Assembly: GCA_963711595.1 (NCBI GenBank)
Contig: CAVQER010000006.1
Location: forward strand, 124,001-188,000
Direction: 5' to 3'
Length of the DNA: 64,000 bases
Source of the DNA: JAUSIF01 sp963711595
GTDB taxonomy: Bacteria; Pseudomonadota; Alphaproteobacteria; Rhizobiales; Xanthobacteraceae
The notes beneath the pieces were generated by a model, which was not told the origin of the DNA, made no database searches, and saw only the letters and a program-made list of their open reading frames with translations. Made by a program: the position numbers and the translations under genes. How positions within the stretch are numbered: position 1 is the stretch's first letter; every line of letters begins with the position of its first letter. Positions 28,351 to 38,641 of the stretch are shown here, in pieces.

Positions 28351-30354
28351 ATGACCGACCGGCTTCGCAGCTTCTTCAATCTGAAGAACGCGATTTTTGT
28401 TTTTGCCGCAATCCAGTTCGTTTGGCTGATCTGGTACTTCCTCACGGGTTCCGGCGGCGCACGCGAACTCGTCTCGCGGGTCTTGCCGATCGCGCTCACC
28501 CTGCAAGTGCTCTTCATGTACAACGACGGGTATCTCTATCCGCGGCTGCCGCGGGTCGTGAACCATCTGCTCGTCGCGCTCTACATCGGCATCGCCTTCT
28601 TCGCCTTCTGGCATTTCTGGTGGGAATTCGAAGAAATCGCGATCTACCGCCAGGGCTCCTACACGCAGCGCGATTTCATCGTCGGCCTGGGGATGTTCTT
28701 CCTGGTGATGGAGCTGACGCGGCTCGCGCATCCGGTCCTGTTTTGGACCAATATCGTTCTCGTCGTCTACACGATGTACGGCTACCTGAGCCCGATCGAC
28801 TTCTTCTGGCATCCGGGAACTACGTTTCACCGTGTGGTGACCTCGAGCACCATTGAGATGTCGACGGGCATCTACGGCATCTACGGCCAGCTCGCATTGA
28901 CGCTGATCGCCGCGTTCCTGCTTCTCGCCGGTGTCGCCAACGGCTTCAACGCGCAGAACGCGATGATCAATGTCGTGCGCCTGATCGCGCGCTCGAGGCG
29001 GCTCATTCCGCAGACCGCCGTCGTCGGCTCGAGCGCGATCGGCCTGATCAGCGGCAGCGGCTCGGCCAACGCCGCTGTCGTCGGCACCATCACGATTCCG
29101 CTGATGGTCCGCTACGGTGTCCCGCCGACCTTCGCCGCTGCGGTCGAAACGGCGGCCTCGATGGGCGGACTGATCGATCCTCCGATGATGGGCGCCGCCG
29201 CGTTTCTGATGGCGGAGTTTCTCGGCGTTCCCTACTGGGAAGTCGTGCTGCGCGGGTTCGGCTTTTCCTTCATCTACTACATCTCGATCGCCTTCGCGGT
29301 GTATCTCCTGTGCGTGCGGTTGTTGCCGGGCGATCGCATCGAGAAGCCGATCGTGCCTGTCTACGATAAGATCTGCACGATCATCTTTCTGTCCGCCGTT
29401 CTCTACCTCCTTTACCTGATGGGTTTTGCCGGCACCGGTGAATTGCGCGCAGCGCTTTTTACTGCGGTCTTCATGATCATTCCGCTCATCGTGGTCTTCC
29501 TGTTCTTCAAACATGTCCTCAAGGAGCCCATACTCGCGAAAGAGACGTTGTTCGGCAGCTTCCGGCGCGCGATCGAGACGCACGCCGAGATGACGTCATA
29601 CTTGACGCTGCTGCTCGCGACGCTCGGCATCATGATCGGTTTGTTCACCGTCACCGGATTCATCGTCCGGATGGGATCGACGCTGCTCGATCTCGGCGCC
29701 TGGAACATCATGGCCATGATCTTCATGGCCTGGGTCTTCGGCTGGCTTCTCGGTGCCGGTTTGCCGCCGACTGCCACCTACATCATCGGTGCCGTCATCA
29801 TCGTGCCGCCGATGATGAAGCTCGGCATCGACCCATGGGTCGCGCACTTCTTCGTGTTCTTCCTTTCGGTGTGGGGTGAGCTCTCGCCGCCGACATCGCT
29901 GACGGCAGCGGTCTCGGCGCGAATCGCGAACACATCATTCATGCGAACCATGTACGAAGCGCTCAAGATCTGCGCACCGATCACCCTGATGACGTTCGCG
30001 ATCTTCACCCGCTCCGACCTCGTGCTGAAGCCCGGCTGGGGCCAGATCATCGACGTCTTTGTCGTCACGAGCGGCACCTGCGGCGTCGCGTTCGCGATGT
30101 TCGGTCGATTCTTCCGCAACGTCGGCGCTGACTTCCTGGCGCGCGTTGCGATCGCGGCACTGTCCTTCGTGACGCTTTTCCATCCGGACGACAGGCTGGT
30201 CTGGGCAACGGCTACCACCGGCGTGGTGGCGATGGTTTGGGGAGTCTCGCGGCATCTGCTGCTGGCCCCTGTGCACACGGCGGTGGCCGCGCCCGCTCCC
30301 GACTTGCCCGAGCCAAGACTGCGGGCCACCAGGAACCTCGCGAGCGAGGGCTAG
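28351..30354 (+). CDS. TRAP transporter fused permease (4TM-12TM)
   Basis: This 667-residue membrane protein fuses the small and large TRAP subunits, as is normal for TAXI systems. N-terminal helices (residues about 15-130) form the DctQ-like part. The DctM-like part carries GLISGSGSANAAVVGTITIPLM, AAVETAASMGGLIDPPMMGAAAF and, near the end, WGELSPPTSLTAAVSARIA. ATG 28351 is preferred to a GTG one codon earlier. It uses an ion gradient together with the TAXI binding protein. A small cytoplasmic tail follows the last helix. Confidence 0.92.
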   Translation: MTDRLRSFFNLKNAIFVFAAIQFVWLIWYFLTGSGGARELVSRVLPIALTLQVLFMYNDGYLYPRLPRVVNHLLVALYIGIAFFAFWHFWWEFEEIAIYRQGSYTQRDFIVGLGMFFLVMELTRLAHPVLFWTNIVLVVYTMYGYLSPIDFFWHPGTTFHRVVTSSTIEMSTGIYGIYGQLALTLIAAFLLLAGVANGFNAQNAMINVVRLIARSRRLIPQTAVVGSSAIGLISGSGSANAAVVGTITIPLMVRYGVPPTFAAAVETAASMGGLIDPPMMGAAAFLMAEFLGVPYWEVVLRGFGFSFIYYISIAFAVYLLCVRLLPGDRIEKPIVPVYDKICTIIFLSAVLYLLYLMGFAGTGELRAALFTAVFMIIPLIVVFLFFKHVLKEPILAKETLFGSFRRAIETHAEMTSYLTLLLATLGIMIGLFTVTGFIVRMGSTLLDLGAWNIMAMIFMAWVFGWLLGAGLPPTATYIIGAVIIVPPMMKLGIDPWVAHFFVFFLSVWGELSPPTSLTAAVSARIANTSFMRTMYEALKICAPITLMTFAIFTRSDLVLKPGWGQIIDVFVVTSGTCGVAFAMFGRFFRNVGADFLARVAIAALSFVTLFHPDDRLVWATATTGVVAMVWGVSRHLLLAPVHTAVAAPAPDLPEPRLRATRNLASEG

Positions 30355-30488
30355 GGTCGCGCCCGGATCCAGCGTCGCCGTGAGCTGGCGAGCCAAGGTC
30401 TCATCTGGATTAGCCGCTCAGCGACGAAAGCAGCCTTAAATCACGTCGTTTTGTGGTGTTTACCTCCATTGACAATGACCGCATCTTG

Positions 30489-30510
30489 TGAGAACGAACG
30501 TTCGTTCTCA
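30489..30510. promoter_or_regulatory. Perfect 22-bp palindrome, candidate TetR operator
   Basis: TGAGAACGAAC (30489-30499) is followed directly by its exact reverse complement (30500-30510). It lies 33 bases before the tetR-type start and just after a TTGACA element (30469-30474), where it would overlap the -10 region of a promoter. TetR-family repressors usually bind such a site in front of their own gene, so it probably controls the tetR-RND operon. Confidence 0.75.
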
Positions 30511-30542
30511 AATATGTCGCAACGCACCAATTTGGGGTTCCG

Positions 30543-31178
30543 ATGTCCGTTGCCGCCCGCCGCCAATCCGATCGGCGCGAAGAGATTCTCGCCGCTGCCC
30601 AGCGCTGCTTCGCGCGCTTTGGTTTCCACCAGTCTTCGATGCAGGAGATCTGCGCCGAAGCGGAGATGAGCCCGGGGGGTCTGTATCGCTACTTCCCCTC
30701 CAAAGAAGCGATCATCGCGGCGATCGCCGAACGCGATCGCGCCGACGCCGCCGCCAATTTCGCGGCGGTCGCCGAGGTGCCCGGAGTGTTTGAGGGTCTG
30801 GAAAAGCTCGCGCGCCATTATCTCATCGAGCGCTCCGACGATGAAATCGGCGTATGCGCCGAGATCCGCACCGAGAGCCGGCGCAATCCGGAAGTCCGCC
30901 GTATCCATCAGGCGATCAATGCCGACGTCGAAGCTGGTCTCGTAGGCGTGCTGCGCAGGGCGGTCGAGCGCGGCGAGGTCCCGGCCGATATCGATATCGA
31001 GAAAGCGGTCGTCGTCCTTCTTTCACTCGGTGACGGCATGGAGTGGCGCCGCGCCGTCGATCCGAAATTCGACGTCGAGTCCATTTTTCCGCAGATCATG
31101 CAGGTAGCCCGTTGTCTCCTGACTCACGGGCCGGATGCCGGGCAGAAGCGCGGCAAGGGGAAGTCCGATGAAGCTTAG
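30543..31178 (+). CDS. TetR-family repressor of an RND efflux operon
   Basis: This 211-residue regulator has an N-terminal helix-turn-helix (about residues 10-56, FHQSSMQEICAEAEMSPGGLYRYFPSKEAI in outline) and a divergent all-helical ligand domain typical of the family. It is the first gene of an operon with a membrane-fusion protein and an RND pump; its end overlaps the next gene by 11 bp. The perfect palindrome just upstream is the likely operator. The inducing compound is unknown. Confidence 0.9.
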   Translation: MSVAARRQSDRREEILAAAQRCFARFGFHQSSMQEICAEAEMSPGGLYRYFPSKEAIIAAIAERDRADAAANFAAVAEVPGVFEGLEKLARHYLIERSDDEIGVCAEIRTESRRNPEVRRIHQAINADVEAGLVGVLRRAVERGEVPADIDIEKAVVVLLSLGDGMEWRRAVDPKFDVESIFPQIMQVARCLLTHGPDAGQKRGKGKSDEA

Positions 31179-32274
31179 TCGTATCGTTTCCGTCGGTATT
31201 GTCGTCGCCGCCATCGTCTGGATCGGCTCAGGATATTTCCTGCCGCACGAATCCACTGAAAGCACCGCCGCGATCTCGAGCCAGACCGCAGCAGACAAAC
31301 CGTTCCGAGTCTCGGTCATTGAAGCTCAGGTCGCGCCGCATAGCCGCAAGCTCGTGCTGTCGGGCCGGACCGAGGCGGACAAGAAGGTGAACATAGCGGC
31401 CCGCACCAACGGCATAATCACCGAGCTGCGCGTACGTCGCGGCGACCACGTCAAGAAGGGCGACGTGATCGCCATACTCTCCGACGAAGCGCGCGACGCG
31501 CAAGTCGATCGCGCCCGGGCGCTCCTTGATCAGAAGCGCCGCGAGCGTCAGGCACGCGAACAGTTGATCGAAAAGGGCACAATGCCGCGCCTGAACCTTC
31601 TGGATCTCGAGGCTCAGGAAAAAGCTGCCGTTGCCACGCTCGCCATTGCAGAAGCCGAGCGCGACCGCGGCGTCCTGATTGCGCCTTGGTCAGGGATCGT
31701 TAATTCGGTCCCAGCCGAGGTCGGGCAGAGCATGGCCGGCGCCGTGCCTGCGAACACCGGCAGTGAGATCGCGCAAATCCTGTCGCTCGATCCAATCATC
31801 GCCGTGGTCGAGGTGTCGGAGCGCAAGCTTGCCGGCATCAAGCTGGGCACGCCTGCGGAAATCCGGCTAACCACCGGCGACACCGCCAAAGGCAAGGTCC
31901 GCTTCATCTCGAAAAGCGCGAGCGCGACGACGCGTACCTATCGTGTCGACGTGGAAGCCGCGAACCCCGACAACAGGATGCCCGACGGAATCACCGTCGA
32001 GGTCGCGATCGCACTCGACCCCTCGCCCGCGGTCCAGGTCCCGCGCTCCGCGCTGACCTTCGCTTCCGGCGGCGAGCTCGGCGTACGCATCGTCGGCGAA
32101 AACAACGCGGTCGAATTCGTGCCCGTTACGATCGTCGAGGACGAGCAGGAGCACATGTGGGTCTCCGGTATCAAGGAGCGCGCCCGCGTCATCGTGCAGG
32201 GTCAGGACTTCGTGCGTGAAGGTCAAGTCGTCGAAGCCATCCCGGCCTCGGATCAGAAGACAGCGCGGCGCTAG
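31168..32274 (+). CDS. RND efflux membrane-fusion (periplasmic adaptor) protein
   Basis: This 368-residue adaptor has an N-terminal membrane anchor or uncleaved signal (about residues 5-23). A lipoyl/biotinyl-like half-motif precedes the hairpin (NIAARTNGIITELRVRRGDHVKKGDVIA), with an alpha-helical hairpin around residues 110-160 and a beta-barrel after it. ATG 31168 follows AAGGGGAAG and overlaps the tetR end. It couples the inner-membrane pump encoded next to an outer-membrane channel, which is not encoded in this window. Confidence 0.92.
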   Translation: MKLSRIVSVGIVVAAIVWIGSGYFLPHESTESTAAISSQTAADKPFRVSVIEAQVAPHSRKLVLSGRTEADKKVNIAARTNGIITELRVRRGDHVKKGDVIAILSDEARDAQVDRARALLDQKRRERQAREQLIEKGTMPRLNLLDLEAQEKAAVATLAIAEAERDRGVLIAPWSGIVNSVPAEVGQSMAGAVPANTGSEIAQILSLDPIIAVVEVSERKLAGIKLGTPAEIRLTTGDTAKGKVRFISKSASATTRTYRVDVEAANPDNRMPDGITVEVAIALDPSPAVQVPRSALTFASGGELGVRIVGENNAVEFVPVTIVEDEQEHMWVSGIKERARVIVQGQDFVREGQVVEAIPASDQKTARR

Positions 32275-32297
32275 CCGCAAACACCGGCAGCAGCGCC

Positions 32298-35200
32298 ATG
32301 CAGACACCTGTCGATTATGCAATCAGCCACGCACGACTAACGCTCGCGACGCTCGCGTTCGCATTGATCGCGGGCTTCGTCGCCTACGTCACGATCCCGA
32401 AGGAAGCGGAGCCCGACGTACGCATTCCGATCGTCTACGTGCAGCTGCAGCAGCGCGGCATCAGCCCAGAAGACTCCGAACGGCTGCTGCTGCGGCCCAT
32501 GGAAACGAAGCTGAAGTCCGTGTCGAACGTCAAGGAAATGCGTTCGACCGCCTTCGAGGGCGGCGGCTTCGTGCTGCTCGAATTCGAGGCGGGCTTCGAT
32601 GCCAAGTCTGCGCTCGCCGACGTCCGCGCCAAGGTCGACGAGGCGAAGAGCGATATTCCGCGTGACGCGGAAGAGCCCCTCGTCCAGGAAGTCAACCTTT
32701 CCGCCTTCCCCGTGCTGGTTGTGGGCCTTTCCGGCAACGTGCCGGAACGCACGCTTTTGATCGCCGGCCGCGCGTTGAAGAACGCGATCGAGCAGGCACC
32801 CGGTGTCCTGTCAGCGGAATTGCGCGGCGCTCGCGACGAGGCGGTCGAGATCATCGCCGAACCAATGCTCATGAAGAGCTACGGGATCTCGCTCCAGGAT
32901 CTTGTGTCGGTTACTCAATCCTCGAACACGCTCGTCGCTGCCGGCGCCCTCGAGGGCGAGACCGGCCGCTTTGCAGTGAAGATCCCCTCCCTCGTCGAGC
33001 GCCCACAGGACATGCTGCAGATCCCGGTCGCCTCCACCTCGGGTGCGTCCGTGACCCTCGGCGACATCGCCGAGGTGAAACCGACGTTCAAGGACGCCAC
33101 CACGATCACGCGGGTCAACGGTAAGGGCGCGATGACGGTCGAGGTTTCAAAACGCACCGGCGCGAACCTGATCGAGACCGTCGACATCGTGAAGCACGTC
33201 GTCGAACGGATAAAGACGACTTGGCCTGAGGGTATTGTCGTCACCTACTCGCAGGATAAGTCGCAGCTGATCCGCAATATGCTTTCGGAGCTGCAGAACT
33301 CGGTCATTACCGCCGTTCTGCTCGTGACCGTGATCATTCTGTTCGCTCTCGGCTTCCGAGCCTCGTTGTTCATCGGCATCGCAATTCCGGCGTCGTTCCT
33401 CGCCGGCATCCTCGGCCTCTATCTGGCCGGGCTCACGATCAATATCGTCGTGCTGTTCTCGCTCATTCTCGCCGTCGGCATGCTGGTCGACGACGCGATC
33501 ATCGTGTCGGAATTCGCCGAACGGCGGATGGCCGAAGGCATGCCACCGGGTGAAGCCTATTCCTTCGCCGCCAAGCGCATGGCGGGTCCGGTCACGGCCG
33601 CGACCCTGACGCGCATCGCCGCTTTCTCGCCGCTCCTTTTCTGGCCGGGTGTCGTCGGCGAGTTCATGAAGTACATGCCGATCACGCTGATCGCGACATT
33701 GTCCGCATCGCTCGTGGTCGCGCTCATCTTCACGCCTACGCTGGGTGCCCTCCTCGGCCGCGCTTCTCCCGTGCCGCACGATGAGCGCGCTCGCGCGGAC
33801 GGCCCCTACATGCGTGTTGTGCGGCTCGTTCTACATCGTCCCGGCATGACACTCGGGCTTTCCTTCGCCCTGCTCGTCGCCGTCATGATGGCCTACGGAA
33901 AATTCGGCCGGGGCGTCGAGTTCTTCCCCGACGTCGAGCCGGACTTCGGTCAGGTGGTGGTCCACGGACGCGGCAACCTTTCCATTACCGAGAAGGACGG
34001 GTTCGTGGCCGAGGTCGAGAAGCGCGTCCTCGCGCTCAAGGAATTGAAGACCGTCTACACTCGTGTCGGCGAGCAACCACGCGGCCTGCAGGAACTTACC
34101 GAGGACACGATCGGCGTCATCCAGTACGAATTCATCGATTGGAAGCAGCGCCGTCCCGCGCGCCAGATCATGGAGCAGATCCGCCGGGAGACGCGCGACA
34201 TACCGGGCGTGCTCGTCGAGGTCACCTCGCCGGCCGCCGGGCCGCCTACCGGCAAGCCGGTGCAGGTCCAGCTGAGCTCGCTCGATCCGTCCCTCCTTCC
34301 CGACGCTGCACGGAAGGTGTCGGGCATGCTTTCCGCTCGCTCCGATATCCGCGATCTCGATGACGGCCTGCCGTTGCCCGGCATCGACTGGAAGATCAGC
34401 GTCAACAAGGCCGAAGCCGCGAAGTACGGGACCGGCGTGTCCGCGGTCGGAACGGCTGTGCAACTCGTCACCAACGGCGTGAAGGTCACGGAGTATCGCC
34501 CGTCCGACAACGACAAGGCGGTCGATATCATCGTGCGCTTTCCGCAGGACCGGCGCAGCCTCGATCAGATAGACGAACTGCGCATGCAGACGCCGAGCGG
34601 GCATGTGCCGATCGGCAACTTCGTGGAGCGCGAGCCGACACCACGGGTCGGCTACATTAATCGTGTCGCCGGTAGCAGGGTGATCACCGTCGCGTCGAAC
34701 GTCGCCGAAGGCGTCCAGAACGCCAAGGTCACGCAGGAAATCACTGGCGAATTGAGCAAGATGAATCTGGGTCAAGGCGTGACGTGGAAGCTCAAAGGCG
34801 AAGATGAAGAACGCGAGAAGGCTTCCGCGTTCCTGCTCAAGGCGTTCGGAACGGCCGTGTTCCTGATCTTCGCGATCCTGCTTGCGCAGTTCAACAAGTT
34901 GACCTCGGTCGGGATCGTGCTCTCCGCGGTGGTGCTCTCCACCTTCGGCGTGCTCATCGGGCTGCTCGTCATGGCCCAGGCATTCGGGGTCGTGATGACC
35001 GGCATCGGCATCATCGCGAACGCGGGCGTGATCGTGAACAACAATATCGTGCTGATCGATACGTACGACCGGCTGCGGCGAGAAGGCGTGGCCGCGTACG
35101 ACGCAATCATCGAGACATGTCGCGAACGCGCGCGACCGGTGGTGCTGACCGCCGTGGCGGCAATTCTCGGCGTGCTGCCAATTGCCTTCGCGATCAACCT

Positions 35201-35420
35201 CGAGTTCATGCATCGCGAGATCAATATCGGCGCGCCCGCGACCCAGTGGTGGATCAACCTCTCCACCGCGATCGTCTTCGGCCTCGGCTTCGCAACGATC
35301 CTGACGCTGGTAATCACGCCGGCCGCGTTGATGGCCGTCGAGAACCTGGCCGAGCGGCGCAGGCAGTTCGGCGCCCGGTGGTTCCGGCGCAACACACCGG
35401 CCGCAGCAAAAGCCCGCTAA
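32298..35420 (+). CDS. RND-family efflux pump, inner-membrane subunit
   Basis: This 1040-residue proton-driven RND transporter has the usual length. It shows the duplicated layout: a first helix followed by a large periplasmic domain, then six helices, and the same again. The proton-relay aspartates are present as Asp398-Asp399 in AVGMLVDDAIIV, and the matching segment in the second half is GIIANAGVIVNNNIVLID. Sequence alone suggests a broad hydrophobe/amphiphile exporter rather than a metal exporter. It ends the operon and is followed by a strong terminator. Confidence 0.95.
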   Translation: MQTPVDYAISHARLTLATLAFALIAGFVAYVTIPKEAEPDVRIPIVYVQLQQRGISPEDSERLLLRPMETKLKSVSNVKEMRSTAFEGGGFVLLEFEAGFDAKSALADVRAKVDEAKSDIPRDAEEPLVQEVNLSAFPVLVVGLSGNVPERTLLIAGRALKNAIEQAPGVLSAELRGARDEAVEIIAEPMLMKSYGISLQDLVSVTQSSNTLVAAGALEGETGRFAVKIPSLVERPQDMLQIPVASTSGASVTLGDIAEVKPTFKDATTITRVNGKGAMTVEVSKRTGANLIETVDIVKHVVERIKTTWPEGIVVTYSQDKSQLIRNMLSELQNSVITAVLLVTVIILFALGFRASLFIGIAIPASFLAGILGLYLAGLTINIVVLFSLILAVGMLVDDAIIVSEFAERRMAEGMPPGEAYSFAAKRMAGPVTAATLTRIAAFSPLLFWPGVVGEFMKYMPITLIATLSASLVVALIFTPTLGALLGRASPVPHDERARADGPYMRVVRLVLHRPGMTLGLSFALLVAVMMAYGKFGRGVEFFPDVEPDFGQVVVHGRGNLSITEKDGFVAEVEKRVLALKELKTVYTRVGEQPRGLQELTEDTIGVIQYEFIDWKQRRPARQIMEQIRRETRDIPGVLVEVTSPAAGPPTGKPVQVQLSSLDPSLLPDAARKVSGMLSARSDIRDLDDGLPLPGIDWKISVNKAEAAKYGTGVSAVGTAVQLVTNGVKVTEYRPSDNDKAVDIIVRFPQDRRSLDQIDELRMQTPSGHVPIGNFVEREPTPRVGYINRVAGSRVITVASNVAEGVQNAKVTQEITGELSKMNLGQGVTWKLKGEDEEREKASAFLLKAFGTAVFLIFAILLAQFNKLTSVGIVLSAVVLSTFGVLIGLLVMAQAFGVVMTGIGIIANAGVIVNNNIVLIDTYDRLRREGVAAYDAIIETCRERARPVVLTAVAAILGVLPIAFAINLEFMHREINIGAPATQWWINLSTAIVFGLGFATILTLVITPAALMAVENLAERRRQFGARWFRRNTPAAAKAR

Positions 35421-35425
35421 ACGGA

Positions 35426-35457
35426 AAGGGCCCCTTGCGGGGCCCTTCTTTTTCTTT
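35426..35457 (+). terminator. Rho-independent terminator after the RND operon
   Basis: AAGGGCCCC (35426-35434) pairs with GGGGCCCTT (35439-35447) around the loop TTGC and is followed by CTTTTTCTTT. It lies 5 bases after the pump's stop codon and just before the stop of the convergent leuA. Confidence 0.93.
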
Positions 35458-35464
35458 CCGCGCG

Positions 35465-37054
<1,590 letters not shown>

Positions 37055-37116
37055 TGGCTGATTTCCTTCTCTCGCTCGCGCCGTTCAATCAGGCGCCCTG
37101 GGGTTCGATCTCCGGT

Positions 37117-37159
37117 CCCCTGAGTGCCCAGGCGCGCGCGCCCGGCCGGCCCTCAGGGG
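37117..37159 (-). promoter_or_regulatory. Hairpin region between leucine leader and leuA
   Basis: In the minus-strand RNA, CCCCTGAG (37152-37159) pairs with CTCAGGGG (37117-37124). The stop codon of the leucine-rich leader lies in the first arm. A competing pairing is possible between GCGCCTGGG and CCCAGGGCGC further downstream (about 37090-37133, one bulge). Such mutually exclusive folds next to a leucine-coding leader fit attenuation. No T-run follows, so if it stops transcription it needs Rho. Confidence 0.5.
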
Positions 37160-37254
37160 CGGCGAAGGAGAAGGAGTCCTGCGAGAATGAGAGCCTGGCC
37201 CGAGATCGCATCTGCGATCGGGTTTGCGGTGCGGCCTTTGCAGCTCGAATACAC
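37153..37254 (-). CDS. Leucine-rich leader peptide of leuA
   Basis: The frame ends ISGQALILAGLLLLRRP, with six leucines in the last 12 residues, four of them consecutive (codons at 37165-37176, all CTC/CTT), then stops inside the first arm of a hairpin. I propose a 33-residue peptide from GTG 37254; the start is uncertain because no strong ribosome-binding site is seen and the frame is open further upstream. leuA attenuators with leucine-rich leaders are known in alphaproteobacteria. The 98 bases from its stop to leuA contain the hairpins. Confidence 0.5.
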   Translation of the reverse strand: MYSSCKGRTANPIADAISGQALILAGLLLLRRP

Positions 37255-37298
37255 GGCGGCGCTCGCTTCCAGCTCTCGAATCAACGCCAGTTTGCGTT

Positions 37299-37316
37299 CT
37301 TTTCGATTACGAAAAG
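37299..37316. promoter_or_regulatory. 18-bp palindrome upstream of leuA leader
   Basis: CTTTTCGATTACGAAAAG has perfect 7-base arms and a 4-base centre. It lies between the hydrolase stop (37382) and the leucine leader, where the leuA promoter must be, so it may be an operator. No matching regulator is encoded nearby. Confidence 0.35.
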
Positions 37317-37381
37317 ATGAAACCAGCTCGATCCGTTTGTAGCCGAGTTGCCAGCGGCGGCGCAAGCGCAGTCAGACCCGC

Positions 37382-38167
37382 CTATTTGCGGGCTTTGATC
37401 CAGTTGCTCACGGTGGATACGACGGTTCCGTCGATCCCAAAGAAGCCGTGCGCCGCCTGCGCCTCGCACGGATCGCCGGAGCCTTCCGGCCCATCGAGAA
37501 ACACCACATCGACCTTGCCGCCGTGCCATTTCGTGAACGCATCGATTGTCGGCGGCGCGGTGTACTTGCAGGTGTCCTTCTTATGGCCGACGACCAGGAA
37601 CGGCAGCTGCGCCCTGGCCGGACTGTTGTTGAGCGATTTCTGAAAGCTCGGCTGATCGCCGTACGTCATCAGCATCGGCGCGGTCAGCACCATCGCGTCG
37701 GGCCGGCCTGCCCCACTCGCGTGGGCGAGAAGGATGCCGGCGGAAACTGCCCCGCGGCTCGTGCCGACGATCGTAACCGGCGGCTTGATACCGCGCGCGT
37801 ATGCGACCACCGCGGCTAGATCCTGTCCGTGTTGCGGGCTGAAGCGGTAGCCGTTCTTCGGGCTCTGCGGCGTGCCCATGTCGGGCGCGGCGTCGGGAAC
37901 GATCGTGACGAACCCAGCGGCGGCATAAGACGCGCGCGTTCGAATGACCTGATTGCCCGCACCCCAGCCGATCTTGCCTTCGGGTGATATCGCCATTACG
38001 CCCTGACCGCCGACTAGGAGAATGACGCTGCCGACTGGGTTGGCGGGCTTGATCACGATGGCGCGTACCTTCAGACCGCGCGACGGAATTTCGACGACCT
38101 CGGTGGTCTGCGCCTGCGCGGGAAGTGCGGCCAGCACAGTTAGCAACGCAAGAACGATGGCTCGCAT
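37382..38167 (-). CDS. Secreted alpha/beta-hydrolase-like protein
   Basis: This 261-residue protein has a signal peptide (residues 1-20, ending PAQAQ) and an alpha/beta-hydrolase layout. The nucleophile elbow is GTSRGAVS (Ser about residue 138) and the likely catalytic histidine is in EAQAAHGFFG near the C-terminus; GGQGVMA may form the oxyanion region. Cysteines in KDTCKY and DPCEAQ could make a disulfide in the periplasm. The substrate is unknown. It may share no transcript with leuA, since 327 bp and a leader lie between. Confidence 0.65.
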   Translation of the reverse strand: MRAIVLALLTVLAALPAQAQTTEVVEIPSRGLKVRAIVIKPANPVGSVILLVGGQGVMAISPEGKIGWGAGNQVIRTRASYAAAGFVTIVPDAAPDMGTPQSPKNGYRFSPQHGQDLAAVVAYARGIKPPVTIVGTSRGAVSAGILLAHASGAGRPDAMVLTAPMLMTYGDQPSFQKSLNNSPARAQLPFLVVGHKKDTCKYTAPPTIDAFTKWHGGKVDVVFLDGPEGSGDPCEAQAAHGFFGIDGTVVSTVSNWIKARK

Positions 38168-38275
38168 GGTCCGAAGATCTCCAATAAAAGGGGCGGAGCT
38201 TGCTCCCGCCTCACTTCCGGTTCAAGTTCCCCAACTAACCCCTATCTTGCCCCTGCCGTGCTGCCGGGAGTCTTC

Positions 38276-38641
38276 ATGGTCCAGATTCTTGCTACCGCAA
38301 TCATAGTACTTGGACTCGCGGCCTGTGCATCCAGCGAACGGATGAGCCCCAGTGCATCAGCCCCAATGGGACCAAGTGTGATTTCTGGGCCGGGCGGCAC
38401 GGGACAGGGGTTTGCGGCACCGGCCGCACCCGTCGTTGCCGGCCCGCCCGGCTGCGCCGGACCGATCTCGGAATACATCAAGATCATCGACGCCGATGCC
38501 GAGACGGGCAGCCTGAACCCCGGAGTCTACAATCGCGTGACCACGGAGCTCGGACCTGTGAAGCAATCCTGCGCCGCAGGCCGTGAAGCGGACGCGCGCA
38601 ACCAGCTGGCCGCTGTAAAAGCGCGCTACGGCTACCGCTAG
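38276..38641 (+). CDS. Small putative lipoprotein
   Basis: This 121-residue protein starts at ATG 38276, 5 bases after GGGAG, and has a lipoprotein signal with the lipobox LAAC (Cys about residue 17). A Pro/Gly/Ala-rich linker (about 20-60) precedes a short helical domain with two cysteines (PPGCAG and KQSCAAG). I do not recognise a named family. The gene ends 4 bp inside the convergent PPK2 gene. Confidence 0.6.
   Translation: MVQILATAIIVLGLAACASSERMSPSASAPMGPSVISGPGGTGQGFAAPAAPVVAGPPGCAGPISEYIKIIDADAETGSLNPGVYNRVTTELGPVKQSCAAGREADARNQLAAVKARYGYR

Noticed and set aside
33831..35213. 460-codon minus-strand open frame opposite the RND pump gene
   Set aside because: It is the mirror of a well-supported RND transporter; it has His/Asp-rich low-information sequence and no start context.
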